Assembly: GCF_000003605.2 (NCBI RefSeq)
Contig: NW_003134371.1
Location: forward strand, 6,179 to 26,773
Direction of reading: 5' to 3'
From: Saccoglossus kowalevskii
Lineage: Eukaryota > Hemichordata > Enteropneusta > Harrimaniidae
DNA length: 20,595 nt
Positions 1-9,030 of this stretch are shown in pieces (position 1 is the first letter of the stretch; every line of letters begins with the position of its first letter). The translations under genes were made by a program, and so were the position numbers. A model generated the notes under the pieces. The model saw nothing but the letters and a program-made list of their open reading frames with translations, was not told the origin of the DNA and did not search any database.

Positions 1-48
1 CCGCTTTAATAATTACATACCACGTACAAACAACTTATTGTGACTCAC

Positions 49-120
49 GTTTGACTGCTTGCATCGTTTGCTGATATGCACTATTCCGTCTACATTGTTG
101 AGCTCAGTTTGACATGCAGG
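49..120 (-). CDS. Ly6 gene A exon 6: middle of domain 2
   Basis: A 72-nt, phase 0-0 exon encoding PACQTE through HISKRCKQSN, with acceptor TTTCAG and donor GTGAGT. It matches exon 3 in length, phase and motif. Where exon 3 has a cysteine next to last, this exon has serine. The exon carrying the closing CC...CN of domain 2 must lie beyond the left edge. Confidence 0.85.
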
Positions 121-3100
121 CTGAAATACAGATATTGGTATTGATAATGCAATTCTATATGTCAAACTATCACGTGACATCAGTGCAAAAATATATTATT
201 TCGAAAACGTAATGTCGATAACTTTGTGTATTTTTGAGCATTTTTAACTATTTTGTTACTGAAAATGGATCTTGATAATACATTATGATATAATATTAGA
301 CAAAGCATAAACAACTTGTTTCTGACACTAAATATGAAGGCAGTATCGTTCGTTAGATGCATTAATGAAAACTAGTGCGCATGCGCTCAGAATTACCTGT
401 ACATTTTCGATAAATGCAAACACATGCGCCTTTGCAATTTAAATAATGTCATCGATTGGATATTACCAAAGTTATTCATATTACCCCTAACTGTCATTAA
501 CAAAAACACTGCTGATTAATGACAGGATTAATTTTTGCGATTAAAATTAAAATAGAATTAGCATAACTCAAATGTTTGTTATATAATCAGTCAAACCATG
601 ACATGATGTCACCATTTGAATTATTAGTTGTAATCCGGTACTTGAACCGAATAGTGTGTATTTATGGTTTTTATTTGTCTAATGTTTATCAATGTCTTGT
701 ATTTGACTTTGTACTACGATGACCCCATGAAAAAACCAGCCACTACTACCAGTATGTAAATTCGCTGATTGGATTCCAGGTAGCAATCGTCGAATTTGAT
801 TTTAAACCGTATCACGCGACTTCAACCGTATATTGTTGTATCGAATTATCACGTATTCTTAAATAAACGTGCACGTGTCCTATAGATTCACTTCTTATTA
901 TAGCCCGAAACGAGTCCATCGTCACAATAATAAACAGAAACTCAACATAACTTGGTTATTCTATCACAAACCTCCCGCCAATAAACGACCTGATACAAAA
1001 CATAACACTAGTCACATGACTTGTGACAATTATTATGTCACGGAAGAATTCAGAAAAAGTTTCATTAACTTACGTCATTCATAGTGCATTCCTCTATGTT
1101 ATCATCTCCACTACAGGCTTCGTTGCTAGTCTCCAGATTACACGAATAACACAGACCTGTCGTTTCCTTCGAACTGTAATCCGGTTCGCATTCGTTATCT
1201 AAATCAAAACATACATGTATTCAACGAAACTAAAACACAATTAATATACGTTAAAATATAGTATCAATGAATGAAATATGATTTAGTTAACGATATCAAG
1301 TGTACATACCGCCAACAGCGGTGAAATTGAGTACATCGTGGTTACATAGGTCGTCATAGCAACAATATGTACATTTATCAGCCACTTTGCCGTCCGCACA
1401 CTCGTCGGGATTATTCTTGTTGTTATTCTCGCATGCCTATCATATTGAAAACAACATTATATGTCACAAATGGCATTATTTCAGGTAATTTCATGACGTC
1501 ATTTGACGACTTATTTACAAATGCTAATAATAATAAAGTCAGTTGCCATGTATATACAGAGGACATTTTAATTTTGTCTGAAACAAAACTAGGATTACAA
1601 AATTAAATCATCTTTCAGCATACACACAGCGACTAAACTAACTCGGCTAACACAGAAAAAAATAAAATAATGATTTTCAACAAAACTAATCGACTGTTAG
1701 ATGAAAAAATATTTTTCTATGTGGGTGAAGTAAAATAAATGAATAAAAATAAATAAACCCAGCAACTTTAATTGTTTGTGAATTACTTTAAGCATCAATG
1801 GCAAATTGAAGGAAGTGATAAATTCTTTAAAAAGAAAGGAACAAAAACCTTTGTTCTCACTGAAAGAAAAAAAATCTGTAATCTTTGCTCAAAGAATAAA
1901 GTAGAAAACTAATACCATTTTATAACTTGCCCTTCGTACAACGATCAAAAAAGAAATTATATGAATAAGCCAGAAAGCAAATAAATGATTTCACAAATTT
2001 GAAAGATGAGAATAAATTTATAATGATAATAGGAAATAGAAACATTGCAATGAATATTGCATTGGCCAAATTTATAAAAAAAAAACATCTTGATTGTGAG
2101 ACAGCAACACCTCTTGTCAGCTCAGCGTAACCACAATCTTTTTAAACATTGCACAACAAATAAGACCACAACACCCCGAGAGTATATTTATAGATGTAGG
2201 TTTTGTTCTGATAAGGCGCCCTCACAAAAAAACTATTACACCATGAAGACATAGTGACACATGTAATTCATTTTTGTTTTTGTCAGAGTTTGTTTTACCC
2301 GTGAATGACGGTGCAGTTAAATCTCAGACTAGGTTAAATGTCACCACACGAAGGTGTGGTTAACGACCAGAACATATACTTACATTGCACTGCGCACACC
2401 CTTTGGAGATCAACACGACGCCCTCATCGTTGTGGGCTACTGTTTCACAAACCGGCTAATAAGAAATAATATTATTAGTACTGCCAATTTTTATTCACAT
2501 TTTATTTCATTTATTGTATTATTGTGATCACACGCAAAAATCATATATAGCTTCACAAAAAAAAATCATAGTGAGTGATGTTGTGTACCGCCGTTTTTAC
2601 CATTTCTTTGTATATTTCGGATTCCTTTGCCATAGACATTGATAAGTTTCTGAACTAAGACATGTCAATAAAAATCACGTATTCGAGTGATTCACTATAT
2701 CCCCAATGACGTGTTGAAAATACTTACGTCATTCATTTGACATTCCTCTGTATCTGTTGTACAGTCATCATTGCTCTCTTCTTTTTTACACGAGTAACAC
2801 TCGGACACACCCATAATACATTCTGAATCAATGGGAACAATGTGATTATGTCAACAAATAATACTTTGTACCACTCCCAAAAACTACCATTCACGAACGT
2901 CACCGACATGTGTCGGTAACCAACGCGACAATGTGGTAGCTTTGTAATAATGTCATGAATTTGTTTTTGCGTATCTGTTAACCGACTTAATTAACTGATT
3001 ATTAGCGAATTGCTGTGTTATGTCTGTCATCGTGTAGGCCTATTTGAAGTTTTGGACGGAACTTGGCTTAGTGATTTGGAACTAATTACAAGATACCGTC

Positions 3101-3963
3101 GCTATTCTGACATCCGTAGTTATTAATGTAGTGAACGATTAATCAAAAGATATGACGTATTCAGTACTTAGTGTGATTGGCTTTATGATTGAAGGTTACG
3201 CCCTAGAGTCTTTTACTGTTTTGTAATTGGTTAGAGTTTTGAAAATGAATAAAGAGAGTTTGAGTTGGTCTTGGCGAATACTCCACGACAGACGCAGAAG
3301 AGAGAGACGCAGTTGAGAGTCCAGTCCAGGGGCGAGCCTTGAGGTAGTCCAGTCTTGGGCGAGTCTTGGTTCAGCCTTGTGAGAGTCTTGGGGACTTTTC
3401 CCCAGGGCGCTGTGTCTTATAGAGGCCTCCAAAAGATCGACTAAGACGAGAGTTGAAACGTATTTCGTTGTGTGTGCCTTATTTGACTGTAAAGTTAAAG
3501 TGACTTTCCCGATCCCGTACCTCAAGGGGACGAGATATAGAGGCGAGACGAGTCCCCCCCCCCTGACAAGTGTGGAGAACCCAGAGAGGAAGAGATTTCC
3601 CCGTGATAATAAACTACTAGTATATTAGAATAAAAACAAAATGGATAGTTACAACATTAAATATTTCAGGATTCAACGTAAATATTTTGCAGATTGGATG
3701 GGACTACCTGACAAAAATAATATCACCAATAGACGGTACCGTTCACACTGTATATATTTATATACAATCAAATGCTGCATGAGTTTTTGACAAGCAACGT
3801 GTTATCATCGTTCGAATTTCGTACAAACACGCTTCATTTTGTTGTAATACGTCGCGCACGAATCAAATAGAACCCGACACGGAGTGACGATTTGAGATAC
3901 AGTTTAAATTCTCTCACCTGCATTACAAATAACGAGGATGATCACAACATAGAGGACATCCAT
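49..3963 (-). CDS. Multi-domain Ly6/uPAR (three-finger) protein, 3' end outside window
   Basis: Six exons join as complement(49..120, 1074..1198, 1310..1436, 2384..2455, 2728..2822, 3918..3963). Together they encode a 15-residue hydrophobic leader, one full cysteine-rich domain, and the first two thirds of a second domain. Domain 1 opens with ECYSC, continues with ISKGC, and closes with CTYCCYDDLCN, the CC-x4-CN signature of Ly6/uPAR folds. Domain 2 opens with LCYSC and has ISKRC. Intron phases run 1,0,0,1,0,0, so each domain is a 1-1 symmetric three-exon module and the whole joins without a stop. Exon 4 carries an N-glycosylation sequon (NFT). Family members are secreted or GPI-anchored and act as receptors, decoys or channel modulators. 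Which applies here cannot be told because the C-terminus is missing. A divergently oriented paralogue starts at 6015. The ligand is unknown. I am confident of the fold and less so of how many domains follow. Confidence 0.85.
121..1073 (-). other. Intron 5 of Ly6 gene A
   Basis: About 950 nt of AT-rich sequence between exons 6 and 5. I see no third-exon candidate (no CC...CN pattern on the minus strand). It holds an 11-bp NRF1-type palindrome at 376-386 and a TCACGTGA E-box palindrome at 170-177. Neither is supported beyond the motif match. Confidence 0.7.
1074..1198 (-). CDS. Ly6 gene A exon 5: first third of domain 2
   Basis: A 125-nt exon, acceptor TTTAG and donor GTAAGT, entered in phase 1 and left in phase 0 like exon 2. 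It encodes NECEPDYSS, then TGLCYSC, NEACSG and EECTMND. The final ECxMND matches exon 2 (ECQMND), so the two exons look like an internal duplication. Confidence 0.87.
1310..1436 (-). CDS. Ly6 gene A exon 4: last third of domain 1 with CC-x4-CN signature
   Basis: A 127-nt exon starting ACENNN and containing CTYCCYDDLCN, the strongest Ly6/uPAR diagnostic in the window. After that motif it reads on through a sequon (NFT) into donor GTATGT in phase 1 instead of stopping. The chain therefore continues into a second domain rather than ending as a single-domain protein. Confidence 0.9.
1740..2095 (+). mobile_element. Dead LINE fragment, C-terminal zinc-finger end of the RT ORF
   Basis: Plus-strand translation from 1796 gives QWQIEGSDKFF, then KICNLCSKNKVEN, a stop, and YHFITCPSYND. 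This is the C-x2-C...H-x4-C finger that ends the reverse-transcriptase ORF of many non-LTR retrotransposons. From 2002, in another frame, NKFIMIIGNRN and ALAKFIKK match the segment that usually follows. At least one stop and one frameshift show it is dead. It sits in intron 3 of Ly6 gene A, opposite to the gene. The exact LINE clade is not assigned. Confidence 0.72.
2384..2455 (-). CDS. Ly6 gene A exon 3: middle of domain 1
   Basis: A 72-nt, phase 0-0 exon of 24 codons, from PVCETV to SKGCAQCN, with donor GTAAGT and acceptor TTATTAG. The same 24-codon exon length and the P-x-C...K-x-C pattern recur at 49-120 and at 7646-7717, which confirms the exon boundaries. Confidence 0.88.
2728..2822 (-). 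CDS. Ly6 gene A exon 2: first third of domain 1
   Basis: A 95-nt exon with acceptor ...GATTCAG and donor GTAAGT. It encodes CIMGVSECYSC followed by an acidic stretch with SNDDC and EECQMND. The C-x2-C start with a later pair of cysteines is the first finger of an Ly6 domain. It begins in phase 1 and ends in phase 0. It has an additional cysteine five residues after the leader that the single-domain paralogue lacks. Confidence 0.87.
3013..3575. repeat. GC-rich segment, possible solitary LTR of a retroelement
   Basis: Within intron 1 of Ly6 gene A this stretch is clearly richer in G and C than its surroundings. It begins near TGTTATGTCTGTC and ends near CCCCTGACA, giving TG...CA type ends, and has an internal AATAAA at about 3249. 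These are LTR-like properties, but I see no clear target duplication or primer-binding site and no internal coding part, so the assignment is weak. A 110-codon minus-strand reading frame across it looks like chance. If real, it would be an old, solitary, non-coding relic. Confidence 0.28.
3918..3963 (-). CDS. Ly6 gene A exon 1: start codon and signal peptide
   Basis: The reverse strand reads MDVLYVVIILVICNA and then one base of a split codon before the donor GTGAGAG. The ATG has A at -3 and G at +4, a good initiation context. The hydrophobic core is short but fits a signal peptide. The phase-1 end joins exon 2 to make a Glu codon. The matching exon of the paralogue at 6015-6060 is also exactly 46 nt. 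Confidence 0.82.
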
Positions 3964-5229
3964 TTTTTGTTGATCAGTAAACTGTGTTGAATGTCGCCCC
4001 AGCGATGGCAGTTGACCAGGGTTGTCTAGTGTATGTTGTTAACTCCAAGACAACGCTATCTCAGTGATCGAATATGTGATAATACGACCACAACCATGGA
4101 TTGCATAGTGCAATTAGTCGTTACTAGTATTAGGCAGGGTTATTCTGTCAGAGTAATTTTGATCGGCCCCATCACAATAAAACCAAAAATAAACAACGTA
4201 TTACGAAGTTTACATATTAACACAAACAATACAATAGTTCACATGGGTATATTCTTATGGATAAAATTACACAGGCTATGATATTAGAAGTTTTCTCCCC
4301 TGTAATGGTGAGAAGTTCTATAGTTTGACAGAACGGTAAATAAATGTTTCCTTCCTAAATTGAGATTGACTTTAGGGACATAACAATATCAAGTTATCGA
4401 ATCATACTATATAGATATGCAAATTCCCTTGAGTAATGAAAAAAATGAATATATGCAACACCATTCAATCATTTAAACGTGAAAAGAGCAGTGAAATAGA
4501 AATGCGCTGACTAATTGATATAACATGAAGTTTTGTGTTCAGTTCAACGGAAGGAATATCGAAAGGTAAATCAAAATTAAACAAAGCGCTCTCTTCTAAG
4601 AGTTTTGTTGTCATTCATACGCATAAAAAATCGTCATATTAAATTGTCTGGTCTGGTCTGGTTCTACATAGAACCGATTACATAGCACTGATAATGATAA
4701 TAAACAAAAGCAGTCTAAAATGAACTCTCGTCACGGTGGTAGTCCAACGGATAAATTTTTCTATTTCGAATACATCGCATACAATTCACAAATCGGATTG
4801 CCGATTGCCAAGTAGGAGCTAAACCAGATGACAACACCATAAAAAACACAACTTGACAACTTTGTTAATAACAGAATGTGGTTATGGAGATGAAAAGCTT
4901 TAGACAAATTACAGGATAGAGAGACTGTGGAGAAATCAAGCAAGAGGATGCTATTGAGATTATCGGTATTGTGCTAAGATGTCTCGAGGCAGGAAAGTAC
5001 ACAAGAAAGGTTTTACCATACATTAAATAAAATTCAAAAGATTACAGGAATCAGGTAATATAAATATTTTCATCAATATTATCCGTGCGTCATTCATGTA
5101 ATACGTACAACTGTATACTAATATTGTCATTATTTAATATGATATTGGTATCACACCCAGAGTAGTCATGGAAAGTTTCATTCCACCAATGCACAACAAT
5201 ATTTTGATAATCTCCTGAACACCAATATT

Positions 5230-5560
5230 CTACCATGGAAATTTATTTCTAACTACTCAAGATCACTATTGCTGTAAAACTCGAGAATTCCAATGGAAAA
5301 TTTTACAAGATATGTTTGCAACCATTTTTAAATTAAATAATATGTCTCCACAAATTGTCACCTCCCCTGTATGTAAAATTTGTAATTTAGACATAAATAT
5401 GAAACTTTGCAGCACTTGTTTCATGACTGTGAAGTCATTTTGGCAGAACTTCATAAACCTTGACACTTGAAATTCATTGTACTTTATCTTCAGAAATAGT
5501 TTTGTAACGAGGAACGACTATCATTTGATAATTACAAGTCATTTATAGGCCATGTACAAA
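5230..5560 (+). mobile_element. Dead LINE fragment, C-terminal end of RT ORF
   Basis: Successive plus-strand frames give LPWKFISNYSR, ITIAVKLEN, WKILQDMFATIFKLNN, SPVCKICNLD, then YETLQHLFHDCEVI and VKSFWQNFINL. Together these follow the common LINE pattern of a thumb region, C-x2-C, ET-x2-HLF-x2-C and FW. Several frame changes show an old pseudogenised copy. The finger resembles the 1740-2095 copy in position but differs in sequence, so the two are probably separate insertions or families. Confidence 0.68.
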
Positions 5561-5912
5561 ATATTAATAAAACATAATTAAATACAAATAAAAAGTTGGT
5601 TGGTTGTTAATAAAGTATACAACATAATCATATTGAAATCAATATTCATAATTATCACAGAAAATAGAATTCCTTCAAAGTTAATAATTTTAAATAAATC
5701 TTTTTTTTCGTAAAACGCGACTGTCATGATACAACAGCGCCAAATTTGATGTTAACCGACATCTGGTTGGCGTAAATAATACTTCATGTGCCCCACATTT
5801 TTGCAAATTTACCAAGAGTGGGAGGTGTATTGACTTGGTTCCAAAAAATGCGTACTCGAGGGATTGAGAGATACTTGTCAACATCTGTCGGTTCCCTCGG
5901 TCAGTATGTTCA

Positions 5913-5926
5913 CCAATAGTATAAAT
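5913..5926 (+). promoter_or_regulatory. Candidate CCAAT/TATA core promoter of Ly6 gene B
   Basis: CCAAT at 5913-5917 is followed by TATAAAT at 5920-5926, about 90 bp before the start codon at 6015. A start of transcription near 5950 would leave a 5' leader of about 65 nt. The two boxes are unusually close together, so one of them may be incidental. Confidence 0.33.
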
Positions 5927-6014
5927 CGCAAGTTTTAATTTGGTGAGCGTCATTTCTCCGTCACGATCATTGGCAACGTGTCCTTCATTCTGTTTTCGAA
6001 GACTGGACAGTACA

Positions 6015-6060
6015 ATGCATACGGCCGCCCTGTTTTATTTTATTGTAGGCTGGCTTGTCG
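6015..6060 (+). CDS. Ly6 gene B exon 1: signal peptide
   Basis: The ATG has A at -3. Fifteen codons plus one base lead to donor GTAAGT. The residues are strongly hydrophobic from position 4 on, and cleavage is plausible at the Gly/Val-Tyr junction. An earlier ATG at 5940 in the same region gives an unrelated frame and is not used. Confidence 0.83.
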
Positions 6061-8369
6061 GTAAGTCTATGGTGTTTAACACTTATACTCATTATATATA
6101 TGGCAATATTATATTATATAATCTGTGAATTGCTGTAATACGGTGTAATGTAATGTAATATATCAAATGCTATCAATATTGCAGGCCCGAACCCACGATG
6201 TCAGACCTAAGTCAGTGATAAGCAATGTCACTGTGACTACGCTCCTCAATTACAACAATCACGTTCTCGGTCTTTGTGGGAGGTCTGGTTCAGTCAAAAT
6301 GTCATTAATCGTCAAACACAACGACTTGTCATATTTCATATTTCAAAATACAACGTCTTATCATACTCCGATCAAAAATTTAATTAACACAATATCTGAC
6401 ATAATGTTTCAAAAATGTTGACCAAATAATGTTGGCAATGAGGAATGATCAATTAGTAAAAAAATTAACAAACACATTATTTCAAAAATGGTTGCGTTCA
6501 ATTACTCTAAATTGGTGTAAGTTATCCGAAAGTTATGCCTACATGGAAGCCTATATATTACACCTACACGGCAGTGTTAAGTATTTTCCGTTTTGTATTG
6601 CCTAATGTATCACGTGATATTTTGGTTCATACATGACACAGAGTAACCAACCCCATGAGTGCCACCGACGGTGATTTCTTTGACACCAAATGGCAATCCA
6701 CTTACACAAATTAACACAAATTAAAAAAACAAATGTCACATATATGTTTCTATATACCAAATTCGCCTCACACTGACGTAAACTTACTGCCCCCGCCTCA
6801 TTTTAAATGGGTGCATTCAGTCAGTTACATCTCCAAGTCATTCAAGAGATCCAGATAAATTGAGATCATGTTATTATTTTACTATTATTTCATGATAATT
6901 ATATATATATATATTTTAAATATGATGTTTTTTGTTTTTGTTTTTTGCAGTTTATGGCCGACCACGTAACTCTGTTCTAGTAACGACGTGCAATTCTTGT
7001 AACGGTGTTACGAGTAACGATGAATGCTTGGAAACTGAAATATGTTCATCGAATAAGGTACAAACAACTTGACAGTGAAATCTAACTATTGTTGATGAGT
7101 TTGAACTTATTTATCAGAGAACAAAAACAACACGTGGCGAGATTAACACATCACAGCATTATTAATATTGTTTTGGTTTTATTTTTGCCTAACGTGCAAT
7201 AACAGATATGCTTACAAATTAATCTTGGAATTCAAATTTGTGTAGTCACGAAGTCATTTTTAAGCATAAAATAACAATAACAGTATATATATTATGTATA
7301 CAAGTTTCAAAAACTAATTTAGACCTCAGACTAGTAATACTAGTCTGAGGTTAAGCCCATTCCTGTTCTCCTTCTTTATCAATGAATTATGTAATGAGCT
7401 GAATAATTCGGAGCACCACGGTGTTCAATTATCCCCTGATTTAATTGAATTATTCTGTCTTCTATTTGCGGATGACGTTGCAATTGTATCAGATTCAATT
7501 GTCGCACTCCAGAGTTGAAATTAGCATTGTCGTGCAATCATGTTCAACTTAAATTGTCCTAACTATATTTGTAGAACAATTGTAATTGTAATTTTTAATT
7601 AATAAAACGAATTGACGCGTTCCTCTCTTTTCATATCATTTACAGCCGTATTGCCTATCATCCCTGAGACTAGAAGACGGCGAACTCAGAATATACAAAG
7701 GGTGCAAGCAAGCACAGGTAAAAACAAATAATTTTGACTAATTTGAATAACCAATTTTAATTTTGTTACTGAGAAACTCAGTTCATGTAAGAGACAAGAT
7801 TTTATTGGAGTATGATAAGCTGACGAATGAAGCTTGCTGTACTTGTACCACTTTTACTTGTAAGCATACTGTGCGGGTATTACTTTCTCACAAAGGTGCA
7901 AAGGTGATATGCTGGTACTTAAAACTGTTTTATTAAACGTGATACAAGATACCAAGCCTAGATTTATGAATTTTGTTTAGTAAAAGTGACGTTTTAGAGA
8001 AGATACTCAACTTTTCCATAATTGAATGTGAGATTAATCCAACTTCATTTTGGCTGTTTGTTTTCAAAAACTAGAGATATCAATCAACAGGTGGTCATGG
8101 CGACACGCTCTGACTAGTTTCAAGCTTTACTGATTACAGACGATATAGAGAATGTGGAAATAATGTGAATCGTGGTGAACAAACTATAACGCATATTCTG
8201 ATTATTTTCACAGGCATGTCGTAACAGCGAACTACACAACCCAGCGGAGTGCAGTATTGATGCAATTGCCACGAAATGCAGTTTCTGTTGCGATCAGGAA
8301 GACCAAGACGATCGCCTCGACTGCATCCAAAGCGATAGAGCTACCAATATCACAATAATAGGACTGTAA
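6015..8369 (+). CDS. Single-domain secreted Ly6-like protein (complete, 126 aa)
   Basis: Four exons, join(6015..6060, 6951..7057, 7646..7717, 8214..8369), phases 1,0,0, encode 126 residues. The order is a leader (MHTAALFYFIVGWLV), TTCNSC and SNDEC, then YKGCKQAQ, then AECS and KCSFCC, a stretched acidic loop and LDC. Twelve cysteines follow the leader, enough for six disulfides. The exon plan matches Ly6 gene A exactly for exon 1 (46 nt) and exon 3 (72 nt). The usual closing CC-x4-CN is altered to CC-x9-C with no Asn after the last cysteine. It ends in a sequon (NIT) and TAA with no hydrophobic tail, so a free secreted protein is likelier than a GPI-anchored one. Role and partner are unknown. 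It is transcribed away from its paralogue. Confidence 0.85.
6061..6950 (+). other. Intron 1 of Ly6 gene B
   Basis: An 890-nt phase-1 intron with donor GTAAGT and a pyrimidine-rich acceptor TTTTTTGCAG. An (AT)n tract lies at about 6899-6914, near the branch-point region. An open frame at 6167-6421 lacks usable splice sites and family features, so I read the interval as intron only. Confidence 0.8.
6951..7057 (+). CDS. Ly6 gene B exon 2: first finger region
   Basis: A 107-nt exon encoding VYGRPRNSV, TTCNSC, SNDECLETEIC and SSNK before donor GTACAA, which is weaker than the other donors. The SNDEC segment parallels SNDDC in gene A exon 2. Confidence 0.85.
7323..7351. repeat. Perfect 14-bp inverted repeat with 1-nt centre
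   Basis: The arms ACCTCAGACTAGTA and TACTAGTCTGAGGT surround a single A. The right arm runs directly into the LINE coding fragment, while the left arm has no readable continuation of that LINE. Confidence 0.9.
7348..7515 (+). mobile_element. Dead LINE fragment, reverse-transcriptase core
   Basis: Fifty-six codons read RLSPFLFSFFINELCNEL and then LLFADDVAIVSD before a TGA at 7516. LSP-x-LF-x2-FINEL and FADD are RT motifs of non-LTR retrotransposons, and the two Asp residues are the polymerase catalytic pair. No RT is recognisable on either side, so only a short piece remains. It has the same orientation as the host gene. Confidence 0.85.
7646..7717 (+). CDS. Ly6 gene B exon 3: middle of domain
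   Basis: A 72-nt phase 0-0 exon, acceptor TTTACAG and donor GTAAAA, encoding PYCLSS through IYKGCKQAQ. Its length and the K-x-C position agree with both 72-nt exons of gene A. The residue before last is Ala, where domain 1 of gene A has Cys. Confidence 0.87.
7718..8213 (+). other. Intron 3 of Ly6 gene B
   Basis: About 500 nt, phase 0, donor GTAAAA and acceptor TTCACAG. No repeats or coding signals seen. Confidence 0.8.
8214..8369 (+). CDS. Ly6 gene B exon 4: C-terminal third and stop
   Basis: Encodes ACRNSELHNPAEC, KCSFCC, the acidic insertion DQEDQDDRL, then DCIQ and a last sequon NIT before TAA. It begins like gene A exon 4 (AC...EC...KC-x2-CC) but has nine residues between CC and the last Cys instead of four. 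Confidence 0.87.
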   Translation, partial: ACRNSELHNPAECSIDAIATKCSFCCDQEDQDDRLDCIQSDRATNITIIGL

Positions 8370-8476
8370 CGAGCAGCTCTAATTAACTTGGCATTCATTG
8401 TACTATTGTTGATTTGACAAGTCATGTGACTTTGTACCTCAAATATGTAGATATGTAGACGAATTCATGTATAAGA

Positions 8477-8482
8477 AATAAA
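8477..8482 (+). terminator. Polyadenylation signal AATAAA of Ly6 gene B
   Basis: A canonical AATAAA lies 108 nt after the stop codon and is followed within about 25 nt by a GT/T-rich stretch, so cleavage near 8495-8505 is expected. This gives a 3' UTR of roughly 130 nt. Confidence 0.7.
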
Positions 8483-9030
8483 GTCATGAACACTTAAATT
8501 TGTCGTTTTACGCCTGTTTTTCAGATACATGACGATGCGAACTCCAGTCTTCGGTTGTAGTCCAACTTTTTTCGTGAAAGCTGTAATGAATTGTCAATAA
8601 ATTGTTTTTACTAACAATACACAATGATAGAAACAAACATGATTGAAATCAAAACAATAACATGTTCGTGGAAAAAATGACCTGCTCGTGTTTTGATTCT
8701 TGTTCATCTTGAAGCAATGCGATCGTGTTATTAAAACACAATATAAAATCTATTAATGACGTAGTGATTGGACGATGGTCACAGTTGCCATGGATGTATC
8801 CTTCATATATGTCACGCTCTTCAGTGACGATGTGTCTCTGTAACGCAAACGGGGGAACTCAAAGCAGTCGTCGTTATTGCTTCATCTTTCATAATTAAAA
8901 TATTGCTTTGGAATACTATGACAGAACCCCACACCCTCCCCGTGGCTTTCGTTGCGTATGGAAGTTATTTTCACGAGTGTTAGAATAGTTGTCTATTTGA
9001 ATGACATTGCTTATACCGATCTACGCAATT

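Larger units (their letters stand above)
3964..6014. other. Spacer between the divergent Ly6 genes
   Basis: About 2.05 kb separates the two start codons. It contains a dead LINE piece (5230-5560) and a possible promoter for the rightward gene (5913-5926). Nothing convincingly coding is seen, and I could not pick a TATA box for the leftward gene. Confidence 0.7.
7058..7645 (+). other. Intron 2 of Ly6 gene B
   Basis: A phase-0 intron of 588 nt. Its middle is occupied by a LINE reverse-transcriptase fragment (7348-7515) that directly abuts a 29-nt inverted repeat (7323-7351). The rest is AT-rich and featureless. Confidence 0.8.

Noticed and set aside
376-386. NRF1-type palindrome TGCGCATGCGC in an intron, with a similar 10-mer at 10523-10532
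   Set aside because: Neither lies near a gene start seen here, and an isolated motif match is too weak to call a promoter.
5690-5953. 87-codon minus-strand open frame upstream of Ly6 gene B
   Set aside because: It overlaps the likely promoter and leader of gene B on the other strand, has no recognised motif, and no splice partners were found.
6167-6421. 84-codon open frame in intron 1 of gene B, preceded by an AG acceptor-like site
   Set aside because: Read in the phase required by exon 1 it meets a stop quickly, and it has no donor or Ly6 cysteines.
170-6617. Two TCACGTGA E-box palindromes (170-177 and 6610-6617), one in each Ly6 gene
   Set aside because: An 8-mer is expected about once in three windows of this length; two is not enough evidence for shared regulation.
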